Shown: piece by piece, positions 19,759 through 29,272 of the stretch
Layout of the letters: each line of letters opens with the position of its first letter
How positions within the stretch are numbered: position 1 is the stretch's first letter
Assembly (NCBI GenBank): GCA_027450225.1
Contig: DAIDJK010000220.1
Span: 1-37,247, forward strand
Length of the DNA: 37,247 nt
DNA from: Bryobacterales bacterium
Lineage (GTDB): Bacteria > Acidobacteriota > Terriglobia > Bryobacterales > Bryobacteraceae
Direction of reading: 5' to 3'
The notes under the pieces: model-generated
What the model was told of the DNA's origin: nothing
Databases searched by the model: none
What the model saw: only the letters and a program-made list of their open reading frames with translations
Made by a program: the position numbers and the translations under genes

Positions 19759-21465
19759 ATGACTGCCGCCCCAGCCACCAATTACGTTACGATCGCCCGG
19801 CGCAACCTCGATCTGGAGGACTACATCGATATTGCCCGGCGGCATGTGGGCTGGATTCTCGGTCCTGCCTTCGCCGGCCTGGTGATTTCGATCGTGGTGG
19901 CGTTCGTTATTCCCAACACCTACGTGTCGAGCGCGGAGATGGAGATCACGCCCGCGCAGGTTTCGAGCAATCTGGTGCCGGCCGCGGTGACGCAGCAGCT
20001 CACCGACCGCATCATCTACATGGAGAATCAGATCCTGAGCCGGTCGAATCTCTCGCAGATGATCCAGGACCCCCGGCTCGATCTTTATAAATCGAAACGC
20101 GCGAAAGAACCTCTCGACGACGTGATCGACCAGATGCAGAAGGACATCCGGATCGAGATGAAGGGGATGGACGAAAACGGAAACCGGCACGCTTCGGCCT
20201 TCCAGATTTCGTTCTCCTACCCGGACCGCGTGAAGGCGCGCGACACGGTGGCCGCGCTGGTGACGGCGTTCGACAACGCGAATGCGAAGGCGCAGCGGCA
20301 GGCGCAGGCAACAGTCAGCGGATTCACCAACCAGCAGGTAGCGCAGGCGAAGGCGGATCTGGACAAACTCGACCAGACGCTGACGCGATTCCGCATGGAC
20401 AACCCGGGCCGGCTGCCCGAGCAGTCCACGATCAACATGTCCGAGCTGAGCACGCTGACCAATCAGCTGGGCGCAACCAACGACGCGCTCAACCGGCTGG
20501 CCGAGAACAAGGCCACGCTGCAGACGCGGCTGCAGACGGTGAACGCGCAGATCGAGAATTACCGGCTGTTCCAGCAGACTTCGTCAGATTATGGAACGCC
20601 GGTGGCGGAGCAGAATGACCGGCTCCTGCAGTTGAACAAAACGATCACCGAGATGGAGTCGCAGCTGGCGATTCTGCGCAAGACGTTCAAGGACAGCTAT
20701 CCGGACGTCCGTGAATACCAGCAGCGAATTCAGGTGCTGCGGGCCGAGCGCGACGATCTGCAGAAGAAACAGGACGCCGCCGAACGCCGGCGCGAGGAAG
20801 AGATCACCGCCAGCAAAAAGAACGCGGAGAAGCTGAACCCATCGAATCTGGGCCTCGCGCAGCGCATTACCGAACTGAGAGGCGAAGCGGCGCAGATCGA
20901 AACGGCGATCAAGCTGTGCGACAACGACATTGCCGCGCGCACCAGGGCGCAGGCGCAGATTTCGCGTGAAATCGACACTTACAAAGGGCGTCTCGCGGCG
21001 ACTTCGGGGATCGAAGCGCAGTATCAGGAAATGCTCCGCCAGGAACAACTGGCGAGCCAGAAGTACCAGGAAATGCTGCGCAAGCAGCAGATTGTGGATG
21101 AGAACGGAGATCTCGTCCAGCGCGAAGCGGGCGAGCAGCTGACGGTGCTCGATCCGGCGTCGCTGCCGGAAAAACCCGACAAGCCGAACCGGCTGGTCTA
21201 TATCGGCATGGGTTTTCTGGCGTCGTTGTTGATCGGGCTGGCGCTCGCGGGAGTTCAGGAGGCCCGCGATACGTCGCTCAAGAACCTGAAGGACGTGAGG
21301 GCGTACACGAACCTGCCCGTGCTCAGCAGCATTCCGCTGCTCGAGAACTCGGGTATGGCAAAGCGGAAGAGGCGCGTGGCGTATCTCGCGTGGTCGGCGG
21401 GAATGATTGTGGGGGTGGTTGCGGTAACCGCCGCTCTCTACTATCACTACTTCTTGGCCGGATGA
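19759..21465 (+). CDS. Wzz/GNVR-type chain-length determinant protein
   Basis: N-terminal TM (WILGPAFAGLVISIVVAFVIP), long coiled-coil, C-terminal TM with P-rich 'PEKPDKPNR' motif before it. Confidence 0.87.
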   Translation: MTAAPATNYVTIARRNLDLEDYIDIARRHVGWILGPAFAGLVISIVVAFVIPNTYVSSAEMEITPAQVSSNLVPAAVTQQLTDRIIYMENQILSRSNLSQMIQDPRLDLYKSKRAKEPLDDVIDQMQKDIRIEMKGMDENGNRHASAFQISFSYPDRVKARDTVAALVTAFDNANAKAQRQAQATVSGFTNQQVAQAKADLDKLDQTLTRFRMDNPGRLPEQSTINMSELSTLTNQLGATNDALNRLAENKATLQTRLQTVNAQIENYRLFQQTSSDYGTPVAEQNDRLLQLNKTITEMESQLAILRKTFKDSYPDVREYQQRIQVLRAERDDLQKKQDAAERRREEEITASKKNAEKLNPSNLGLAQRITELRGEAAQIETAIKLCDNDIAARTRAQAQISREIDTYKGRLAATSGIEAQYQEMLRQEQLASQKYQEMLRKQQIVDENGDLVQREAGEQLTVLDPASLPEKPDKPNRLVYIGMGFLASLLIGLALAGVQEARDTSLKNLKDVRAYTNLPVLSSIPLLENSGMAKRKRRVAYLAWSAGMIVGVVAVTAALYYHYFLAG

Positions 21466-21548
21466 GGAAGCAGGCGCGGGCTTTTCGCGTGCGCCTGACG
21501 GAAAGAAGACGCGCAGACGGAAGATCTGCGTCATAAAAAAAGGCCAAA

Positions 21549-22514
21549 ATGAGCCGAATACACGATGCTCTTCGGAGGGCAGAAAAATTTCCCGAGGCCG
21601 CTGAGGCGCCGGACGCCGGGGCGGAAATCACTGCGGAAGAAGCGATTGCGTACGTACCCGAGGCGGATGTGGAACTCGCGTACCCTGCGCCCGTGGAACT
21701 TCCGGTTGCGACTGCGCCGCATATGGTCAGCCGGGGAGAAGCGAAATCGCCCGACGTCGAATGGCGAACTCTGCTGACGCGGTGTCCGGTGGTTCCTTTC
21801 GCGCCGGCGAACGAGGGGCATCTGTTCGACTCCAGCCGGCCGCAGGAAGCTCCATCGGAGGAATTCCGGATTCTGCGGACACGCCTGAATCACATGCAGA
21901 CGAGCGACAACCTGCGCTCGATCGTGATCACCAGTCCCTCGCCGGCGGAAGGCAAGACGTTCGTGGCGTTGAATCTGGCGCTGGCCGAAGCGCAACTGGA
22001 AACGCCGGTACTCCTGATGGATCTCGATCTGCGCCGTCCCACAGTGCACGATCTGCTGCAGATCCGGCGCGCGCCCGGTTTTTCCGATTTCGTGCTGGGT
22101 CAGGCGCCGCTTGACGCCTGCCTGCGGCGCATCGAGGGCAGCAATCTTTACGTGATGCCGGCCGGCACGCTAGCGCGGAATCCCCTGGAACTGCTGAATA
22201 TGCGGCAGGTCCGGGTGCTGCTGGACAACCTGCGAAAGGTTTTCGGGTGGGTGATCATGGACACGCCGCCGCTGCTGTTCTCGGCGGATGCGAACCTGAT
22301 GGCGACGCTCACCGACGGGACGATTCTGGTGGTGCGGATCGGCTCGACGACTTACGACAACGTGGTGCGGGCCATGCAGTCACTGTGCGAGAACAACGTG
22401 CTCGGCATCGTGGCGAACGGCGCGCGCGCGGGCGAACTCTACAGCAAGTACACGTATTACTACCAGCGCACGGGGGCGGAGAACGGCGAAGTGGAGCCGG
22501 CGTCCGCTGAATAA
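21549..22514 (+). CDS. CpsD/CapB-family bacterial tyrosine kinase
   Basis: MSRIHDALRRAE start; Walker A-like SPSPAEGKTFVALNLA; VLLMDLDLRRPTVHDLL; VIMDTPPLL; C-terminal Tyr cluster YSKYTYYYQR. Confidence 0.9.
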   Translation: MSRIHDALRRAEKFPEAAEAPDAGAEITAEEAIAYVPEADVELAYPAPVELPVATAPHMVSRGEAKSPDVEWRTLLTRCPVVPFAPANEGHLFDSSRPQEAPSEEFRILRTRLNHMQTSDNLRSIVITSPSPAEGKTFVALNLALAEAQLETPVLLMDLDLRRPTVHDLLQIRRAPGFSDFVLGQAPLDACLRRIEGSNLYVMPAGTLARNPLELLNMRQVRVLLDNLRKVFGWVIMDTPPLLFSADANLMATLTDGTILVVRIGSTTYDNVVRAMQSLCENNVLGIVANGARAGELYSKYTYYYQRTGAENGEVEPASAE

Positions 22515-22552
22515 GTAAACTTTCCGGGCCTCCAGCCGGTCGAGCGAACGGA

Positions 22553-23050
22553 TCAGACGCGCACGGCAATCTGGTTCGATTCGAGCACAGGGGCGTCGGG
22601 CCGCGCCGCTGTCAGCCTGATCCGGTACTCGCCTTTCGCGCGCATGTCGAATATCGAGCCGACAGGGATTTCCGTCTCGACAGGCTGACCCGGCGCGAGG
22701 TCGAGCGTGACGCCGCGCGGGTGGCGCTCCGGCTTCAGGAGTTCACGGCCAAAAGGCGTGAGAGCGGCAGGCGAGCCATCCGGCCGCGTTACTCCGATCG
22801 AATAGAAAATCAGCCAGGCCGGGATGCTGAAGCGCTGCCTTGCGTCCGAAACATTTCGCAGCACGGCGGAGACGGAGGGCAGCTGATCCGGATCTTCCTT
22901 CGGGATCTCACGAATCGACACGGCAAGCCCGCCCGCCGGCGTACCCCATTCGCGATTCGTCAGATCGATCGTCTTCGGAGGATCGTCACGGACGCTGAGG
23001 CCGAGCTTCGCGAACCAGTCGAGAGTGCCGCGCAGGATACCTATTGCCAC
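22553..23050 (-). CDS. Hypothetical protein
   Basis: 165 aa ORF, start overlaps the upstream phosphatase stop by 10 nt; no recognised motif. Confidence 0.65.
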   Translation of the reverse strand: MAIGILRGTLDWFAKLGLSVRDDPPKTIDLTNREWGTPAGGLAVSIREIPKEDPDQLPSVSAVLRNVSDARQRFSIPAWLIFYSIGVTRPDGSPAALTPFGRELLKPERHPRGVTLDLAPGQPVETEIPVGSIFDMRAKGEYRIRLTAARPDAPVLESNQIAVRV

Positions 23051-24609
23051 ATCTCCTGGAGCACGCGCCCCACCGAACCGCTCGGCTCCTCGACTCCGAC
23101 GATCGCGGCGAGCGTGGGCGCGATGTCGTTCACCGTAATTTTCCCGTAATACTTGCCGGCGTGAACGCCCGGTCCCATGAAGATCACCGGAACATGCGTG
23201 TCGTAGCTGAAAGGAGTACCGTGGGACGTGCCGGTGGCCTCGTAGATATAGAACGCGTCCGGAATGACAATGATGTCGCCCGAACGCTTGCGGTAAAAGC
23301 CATTGCGCACCGCCGTGCTGATGTAATCGTCGAGCACGCGGCCGTTCAGGAGGTCTTCGCGCGTATACACGCGGAACACATGCGGCATCCTGCGAGCCGC
23401 TTCGGCGGCGGTGCGCTCCACGTCGGCTTCATTCAGTCCTTTGGAGGCGATCAGTTCCGTGTTGAGGTAAGGAATCGGGCCGGCTGTGCCAACGATCCAC
23501 CTGCCTTCGCCATATTTCGCAACCATGGCATCGTTCATGGCTTTGAGCAGCGCGGGCTCGGAATTGCGGCCGCCGATCATGTGCCGGCCTTCGTTCACTT
23601 CCGGAACCGGAGCAACGCCGTGGTCGGCCGTCATCACGAAGAGTACGTTGTCCATGCCCACTTCGCGATTCACGGCTTCGAACAGCTTGCCGAGTTCGCG
23701 ATCGGTGCGGATGGCCATGTCGCGGACCTCGGGAGAGTCCGGTCCCATGGCGTGGCCGACGTAGTCGTTCGAGGAGAAGCTGACGGCCAGGATGTCGGTT
23801 CCCGAATGATGGCCGAGGCGCTCGGCTTTGAGCGCGTGCTCAGCGAAATCCTCGATCATTTCGTTGCCCCAGGGGGTGGCCTCGAGCGAGCGGCACTTCG
23901 GAACGCCATTGGCCGCGGCAGTGCCCATGCCGCAGAACGGTTTCGCGCCGGGCTGGCGGTCGATCGGATACCAGGCCGCATTCACGGCGCGGGCGGAAGG
24001 CTTGTCGCGATTGACCTCTTCCACCCAGGCGGGCAGAGTTTCCTTGTAATAAGTGCTGGTGACCCAGTGGTCGGATTTGTCGTCGAACCAGTAGGCGCCG
24101 TCCGCCATGTGGCCTACCGGAAGGATGGCGGCGCGATCTTTTATGGAAATCCCGATCACTTCAGACTGCTGGCCGGACATCTTGATCTCGTCGCCCAGGG
24201 TGCTGACGAGCAGGCGGCGCGGCGAAGAACCGGTGGCGCCAGGAGCGCCGCCGACCAGTTTCGTATCCGGGTCCGAGACGCTCGTTACCGTCCTGCCGGT
24301 TTCGCGGTCGAACCATTCATTGCCGACGATACCGCTGATCGAGGGCGTGGCGCCGCTCAGAAACGTGGAATGGCCGATGGCCGTAACCGTAGGGAAATGC
24401 ACGTGATGAGCGTCTTCGAACACCGCCCCTTCGGTGAGCATCTTCCTGAAGCCGGAAGTGTAGGAGGACTGGAAGCGGGAAAGGTAATCGTAACGGAACT
24501 GGTCCACCACCACGGCGAGGATCAGTTTCGGTTTTTTCGGCGGCGGGGCCGGCGTGAAGGCGACGCACGAATACCCGAGAAACAGCAGGACTGCAAGGAC
24601 GCGTTTCAT
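23041..24609 (-). CDS. Alkaline phosphatase superfamily protein (PafA / type I phosphodiesterase-like)
   Basis: Signal peptide; VVDQFRYDYL; HFPTVTAIGHSTFLSGATPSISGI (Thr nucleophile region); GISIKDRAAILPVGHMADGAYWFD; MTADHGVAPVPE. Confidence 0.9.
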   Translation of the reverse strand: MKRVLAVLLFLGYSCVAFTPAPPPKKPKLILAVVVDQFRYDYLSRFQSSYTSGFRKMLTEGAVFEDAHHVHFPTVTAIGHSTFLSGATPSISGIVGNEWFDRETGRTVTSVSDPDTKLVGGAPGATGSSPRRLLVSTLGDEIKMSGQQSEVIGISIKDRAAILPVGHMADGAYWFDDKSDHWVTSTYYKETLPAWVEEVNRDKPSARAVNAAWYPIDRQPGAKPFCGMGTAAANGVPKCRSLEATPWGNEMIEDFAEHALKAERLGHHSGTDILAVSFSSNDYVGHAMGPDSPEVRDMAIRTDRELGKLFEAVNREVGMDNVLFVMTADHGVAPVPEVNEGRHMIGGRNSEPALLKAMNDAMVAKYGEGRWIVGTAGPIPYLNTELIASKGLNEADVERTAAEAARRMPHVFRVYTREDLLNGRVLDDYISTAVRNGFYRKRSGDIIVIPDAFYIYEATGTSHGTPFSYDTHVPVIFMGPGVHAGKYYGKITVNDIAPTLAAIVGVEEPSGSVGRVLQEMWQ

Positions 24610-24727
24610 CGTTTTCCTTCCATTATGTCCGCAGCGGCCCTGCCGAGGGTTGCACGGGCATTACGAGGCAGGTTTTTCGACCGTTGTATCAAATCTTCCG
24701 GCGCTATACTGAAAATTCAGAGGTAAT

Positions 24728-25174
24728 ATGCACAAGTACGGGAAGTTCGCGATTCTCATCGCGATCATCGTCGGCGCTCTCCTGTGGCTCGCGACGGCGG
24801 GAATCGGCAGTTCTCAGACTTACTACAAGACGATCTCCGAACTCCAGAAGATGGGTTCGACCGCATCCGCGAGAACCGTTCGCGTGGGCGGCGACATTCA
24901 GGCGAATTCGATCGTGCGGCAGGGCAGCGTGGTGAAGTTCAATCTTGTGCAGGACAGCCGCGTTCTGCCGGTGATGTATGACGGGCGCGATCCTTTGCCG
25001 GACACCTTCAAAGACGGCGCGCAGGCGCTCGCCGGAGGGCGCATGGGCGCCGACGGCGTGTTCCACGCCTCCGAGGTCCAGGCCAAGTGCGCTTCGAAGT
25101 ATGCGCCGAAGCCGGGCGCAGCGCCGGATCAGCTGCAGAAGAAAGCCGCCGAAGCGGTTCGCTCCAGTCTTTAA
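24728..25174 (+). CDS. ccmE: Cytochrome c maturation haem chaperone CcmE (CxxxY variant)
   Basis: N-terminal TM, TYYKTISEL, VRVGGDIQ, FHASEVQAKCASKYAPK (C in the haem-binding His position). Confidence 0.9.
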   Translation: MHKYGKFAILIAIIVGALLWLATAGIGSSQTYYKTISELQKMGSTASARTVRVGGDIQANSIVRQGSVVKFNLVQDSRVLPVMYDGRDPLPDTFKDGAQALAGGRMGADGVFHASEVQAKCASKYAPKPGAAPDQLQKKAAEAVRSSL

Positions 25175-25206
25175 GGTAGCCACCGCGTCTTCAGGAGATT
25201 CATAAG

Positions 25207-27213
25207 ATGGAAAACGTAGGCGCTCTCTCGCTGATTCTGGCGTTTTGCATTTCGCTGTACGCCGTAATCGCCAGCATCGTGGGGAAGGTGAAGCGCAGGC
25301 CGTTCCTCGCGCTTTCGGGCGAAAGGGCGGTGCTGGCCGTATGGGTTCTGGTTTCCACCGCGGTCGGCATTCTGCTGTATGCGCTGATGACGGGCGATTT
25401 CCACCTTGCCTACGTCGCGTCGCACACGGACCGGGCGCAGCCGCTGTTTTACAAGTTCGCCGCATGGTGGGGCGGGCAGGAAGGCTCCCTGCTGCTGTGG
25501 AGCTGGCTGCTCGCGACATACGCGGCCGTGGTGGTGATCACGAACCGGAAGCGCAACCGGGCGCTGCTGCCGTGGGTGGTGGCGGTAATTTCGTCGGTCC
25601 AGTTCTTTTTCCTGATTCTGAATGCATTCGTCGCGAGCCCGTTCCAGGTGCTGGCTTCGGATCACGTGATCGTATCGGTACCCGATGGCATGGGGCTGAA
25701 CCCGCTGCTGCAGTACTGGGCGATGGTGATTCATCCGCCGTTCCTGTATCTCGGCTACGTCGGGTTCACGGTGCCTTTCGCCTTCGCGATGGGGTCCCTG
25801 ATTACGCGAGCGCCCGGCGAAAGCTGGATACACACGACGCGCCGCTGGACGCTGGTGACGTGGATGTTCCAGAGCATCGGAATTTGCCTCGGTTCCGGCT
25901 GGGCTTACCACGTGCTCGGCTGGGGCGGTTACTGGATGTGGGACCCGGTGGAGAACGCGTCACTGCTGCCGTGGCTGAGCGGCACGGCGTTCCTGCACTC
26001 GGTGATGATGCAGGAGAAGAAGGGAATGATGAAGGTCTGGAACATGGTCCTCATCGCCGCCACCTTCTTCCTCGCCATCTTCGGGACCACGCTGACGCGT
26101 ACGGGCCTGGTGAGTTCGGTGCATGCGTTCGCCGAATCGCCCATCAAGACCTATTTCGTTTCATTCCTCGGCATCGGGATCGCCGCGACGGTCTGGCTGA
26201 TTCTGGACCGCCTCGATTACCTGAAGAGCGAGGCGGAGCTCGAGAGCGTGGTGTCGCGCGAATCGAGCTTCCTGTTCAACAACCTGATTCTGCTGGCCAG
26301 CTGTTTCGCGGTGCTGTGGGGAACGCTGTTCCCGGTGATCACCGAGAAATTCGGCAGCGAGAAGATCAGCCTGGGTCCGGAATGGTTTGACCGGCTGATG
26401 GTGCCGATCGGGCTGTTTCTGCTGTTCCTGACGGGCGTCGGTCCGCTGTTCGCATGGCGGCGCACTTCAATGGAGAGCCTGCGCAAGAACTTCATGTGGC
26501 CGGGGCTCGGGATGCTGATCGTGGCCGCGGCGCTGTTTGCCGGCGGGATGCACAACCCGTATTCGATCATTTCGCTCGGCTTCTGCTTCTTCGTGGCGGC
26601 CACCATATTCATGGAGTTCTTCCGCGGCGCGCACGCCATCAGCGAGAAGACGAAAGTCGGTTTCGTGCCGGCGGTAATCGAGCTGACGCACCGCAATACG
26701 CGGCGCTATGGCGGGTACCTGGTGCACATGGGCGTGGTGCTCATGTTTATCGGATTCAGCGGCGCGCCGTTCGACCAGAAGGCGATCGGCGAAGTCCCGA
26801 AGGGCGGCTCGATGCAGGTGGGCGCGTATACGCTGAAGGTGGTGGACATGACGGAATCCGAGAAACCGGATTACGTCGAAGACACGGCGATCCTGCAGGT
26901 TTTCAAGAACGGCAGGGATCTGGGGACGCTCGAGCCCGCGCGGCGCTTTTACAAGGCGCAGCAGCAGGCGACGGCCGAGGTCGGATTGCGGCCGCGGCTC
27001 AACGAGGATCTCTACATCAACTATGCCGCAAGTCAGGGTGGCAAGGCCACGCTGCAGGCGTATGTGAAACCGCTGGTGAACTGGATCTGGATTGGCGCCG
27101 TGGTGCTGGTTTTCGGCACGCTGATCGCTCTGGTGCCGAGCAAAGTCGCGCGGTCGTATCCGCGCACGGAAGTGGTGGGGATCGCAAAGAAAAATGCGCC
27201 GGTTGAAGCGTAG
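25207..27213 (+). CDS. ccmF: Cytochrome c maturation haem lyase subunit CcmF
   Basis: WGGQEGSLLLWSWLL, WGGYWMWDPVENASLLPWLSGTAFLHSV, GTTLTRTGLVSSVHAFAESP. Confidence 0.96.
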   Translation: MENVGALSLILAFCISLYAVIASIVGKVKRRPFLALSGERAVLAVWVLVSTAVGILLYALMTGDFHLAYVASHTDRAQPLFYKFAAWWGGQEGSLLLWSWLLATYAAVVVITNRKRNRALLPWVVAVISSVQFFFLILNAFVASPFQVLASDHVIVSVPDGMGLNPLLQYWAMVIHPPFLYLGYVGFTVPFAFAMGSLITRAPGESWIHTTRRWTLVTWMFQSIGICLGSGWAYHVLGWGGYWMWDPVENASLLPWLSGTAFLHSVMMQEKKGMMKVWNMVLIAATFFLAIFGTTLTRTGLVSSVHAFAESPIKTYFVSFLGIGIAATVWLILDRLDYLKSEAELESVVSRESSFLFNNLILLASCFAVLWGTLFPVITEKFGSEKISLGPEWFDRLMVPIGLFLLFLTGVGPLFAWRRTSMESLRKNFMWPGLGMLIVAAALFAGGMHNPYSIISLGFCFFVAATIFMEFFRGAHAISEKTKVGFVPAVIELTHRNTRRYGGYLVHMGVVLMFIGFSGAPFDQKAIGEVPKGGSMQVGAYTLKVVDMTESEKPDYVEDTAILQVFKNGRDLGTLEPARRFYKAQQQATAEVGLRPRLNEDLYINYAASQGGKATLQAYVKPLVNWIWIGAVVLVFGTLIALVPSKVARSYPRTEVVGIAKKNAPVEA

Positions 27214-27706
27214 GTTTTCGTTCCTGCCCGCACAACGCATCGCGCGGGTGTTGGCTTGTGTGCTCCTTGCGGTGCTGGCGCTGGCGCAGTCGGAAAGCCA
27301 GATCGAAAGCGACGAGGTGAAGCGCGTCGGATCGCATATCACCTGCCAGTGCGGCTGCGCCGACAATCTGAACTGCAACATGTCGGGCGGCCAATGCCAT
27401 TTCTGCAAGCCCGCGCGCACGAAGATTTTCGAAATGCAGAAGGCCGGGATGAGCGATTCGGCGATCATCGCGAGCTTCGTGAACCAGTACGGCGCATCCG
27501 TCCTGCGGCACGATCCGAATTCGTTCTTCTGGCTGATCCCGTATGTGGGGCTCGCGCTGGGGCTGGTGATTCTCGGGTTCATCGTTCGCCGGTGGGCTCG
27601 GCGGCCGCGCCCGGCGACGGCGGCAGGGCCCGCGGCGGAAGACGATCCCACGTATATGCGCTACAGAGACGCGGTGGAGAAAGATCTTTCGAGGCTGGAA
27701 CAGTAG
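27194..27706 (+). CDS. ccmH: CcmH/CycL-family thiol oxidoreductase-like protein, Cys-rich
   Basis: ITCQCGCADNLNCNMSGGQCHFCKPARTKIFEMQKAGMSDSAIIASFVNQYG followed by a C-terminal TM; overlaps ccmF by 20 nt. Confidence 0.85.
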   Translation: MRRLKRRFSFLPAQRIARVLACVLLAVLALAQSESQIESDEVKRVGSHITCQCGCADNLNCNMSGGQCHFCKPARTKIFEMQKAGMSDSAIIASFVNQYGASVLRHDPNSFFWLIPYVGLALGLVILGFIVRRWARRPRPATAAGPAAEDDPTYMRYRDAVEKDLSRLEQ

Positions 27707-27707
27707 C

Positions 27708-28133
27708 GTGGAAGCGAGTCTGATTTTTGGCGGACTGCTGGGCGCGCTTGCCATCGGCTTCCTGCTGTTCATCCGCACACAGGATCTGCCACCGGCCGCG
27801 CCTGTTTCGCCGTTCCAGCATCTGGACGAACGCAAGGCGGCCATTTATGAGAGCCTGCGCGATTTGCAGTTCGAATACCGGCTGAACAAGCTTTCCGACG
27901 CCGATTACCAGGCGACGAAGCTCGAGCTGCAGAAGGAACTGGCGCACGTGCTGGCGGAAACGGACAAGATCAAGGCGACCCTCGCCGCATCCGGAAAGGC
28001 GCCGCAGCCGGTGGCAATTCCGGCGAAGGCGGCCGCCGCGAAGAAAAGCGTCTGCCCCAGCTGCGGCGCGCAATTCGACAAGGCTCTGAAGTTCTGCGGC
28101 GAGTGCGGCAAGCCGATGGGGGTTGCAGGATGA
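27708..28133 (+). CDS. Membrane-anchored zinc-ribbon protein in the ccm operon (CcmI-like position)
   Basis: N-terminal TM, coiled region (KAAIYESLRDLQFEYRLNKLSDADYQATKLELQKEL), C-terminal CPSCGAQF...FCGECGKPMG. Confidence 0.8.
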   Translation: MEASLIFGGLLGALAIGFLLFIRTQDLPPAAPVSPFQHLDERKAAIYESLRDLQFEYRLNKLSDADYQATKLELQKELAHVLAETDKIKATLAASGKAPQPVAIPAKAAAAKKSVCPSCGAQFDKALKFCGECGKPMGVAG

Positions 28134-29272
28134 GATGCAGCATGAGACCCGGGATGGCACGGCTCGGCGTTCTGGCGGTCGCGTGGTCTGCGGTCGCTTT
28201 CGGAGCGGTGGATGGCGTAGTCGTCAACAAAACCACCGGTAAGCCGCAGGCGGGCTCAACCGTAACCCTGTTCCAGACCAGTTCGCAGGGACCGCAGTTC
28301 ATCGATTCCGCGAAAACCGGACCCGACGGCAAATTCGTGATCACGAAGGAGCCCGGGCAGCCCGGCGGCGGGCCCATGCTCCTGCAGGCCGTGTTCGATG
28401 GGGTGCAATACAACAAGATTCTTCCGCCGGGCGCGCCGACCTCGAATGTGGAGATTCCGGTTTTCAACTCTTCGAAGAAGCCCGCCGGCGTGGATGTGGC
28501 GCAGCACATCATGCTGCTGCAGCCGGATTCGACCGGGGTTCTGAACGTGAACGAGATCTACGATTTCCAGAACGCGGGCAAGCTTACCTGGAACGATCCC
28601 GACGCGGGGGAACTGCGATTCGAATTGCCGGAGGCGGCGCAGGGCAAAGTGGAGATCGACGCCACCGCGCCCGGCAGCATGCCGATCCGCCGCGCGGCGG
28701 ATCCGGCGGGCAAACCGAATCAGTTCAAACTGGATTTTCCGATCAAACCCGGTGAAACCCGCATTGAACTCTCCTGGACGATGCCGTTCAATACGCCGGG
28801 CGTATTCGAAGACCGCGTGCTGATGAAAGGCAACGCGCCTACCCGTGTTCTCGCGCCGCCGGGCGTGACGCTCAAAGGCGATGGCGTCGAGAACCTGGGG
28901 CAGGAACCGCAAACGCAGGCGACGATCTACAGCATGAAAGGGCCGGATCTCCGGTTTGACGTGGAAGGCACGGGCGAACTCCGCGATGCGTCTTCCGGCG
29001 GATCGGGCGGCGGCGACGGGCAGGACAACAACGGCAGCCCGCAGCTGACGCAGAATCTGCCGAAGCTGTTTCATCTGGAGATTTCGAGCGCCGGGCTGTT
29101 CGACTCGATGGGCGCGGTGAAATGGATTCTGATCACCGTGGTTGCGATGCTGGCGTTCGGCTTCGTTCTGCTCTACCGCAAAGGCAACCCGGCTGCGGAG
29201 GCGGTTTCCGCTCAGCCGGCCGATTCAGAAAAATCAGCACAACAGACAAGGCATGCTCGCGGTCGCGGTTGA
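28130..29272 (+). CDS. Carboxypeptidase-regulatory-like domain membrane protein in the ccm operon
   Basis: ATGA overlap with previous gene; GAVDGVVVNKTTGKPQAGSTVTLFQ (CarbReg-like) and C-terminal TM WILITVVAMLAFGFVLLY. Confidence 0.75.
   Translation: MRCSMRPGMARLGVLAVAWSAVAFGAVDGVVVNKTTGKPQAGSTVTLFQTSSQGPQFIDSAKTGPDGKFVITKEPGQPGGGPMLLQAVFDGVQYNKILPPGAPTSNVEIPVFNSSKKPAGVDVAQHIMLLQPDSTGVLNVNEIYDFQNAGKLTWNDPDAGELRFELPEAAQGKVEIDATAPGSMPIRRAADPAGKPNQFKLDFPIKPGETRIELSWTMPFNTPGVFEDRVLMKGNAPTRVLAPPGVTLKGDGVENLGQEPQTQATIYSMKGPDLRFDVEGTGELRDASSGGSGGGDGQDNNGSPQLTQNLPKLFHLEISSAGLFDSMGAVKWILITVVAMLAFGFVLLYRKGNPAAEAVSAQPADSEKSAQQTRHARGRG

Noticed and set aside
23044-24726. 560-aa plus-strand ORF opposite the PafA-like gene
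   Set aside because: No recognisable motif; antisense to a well-supported phosphatase CDS.
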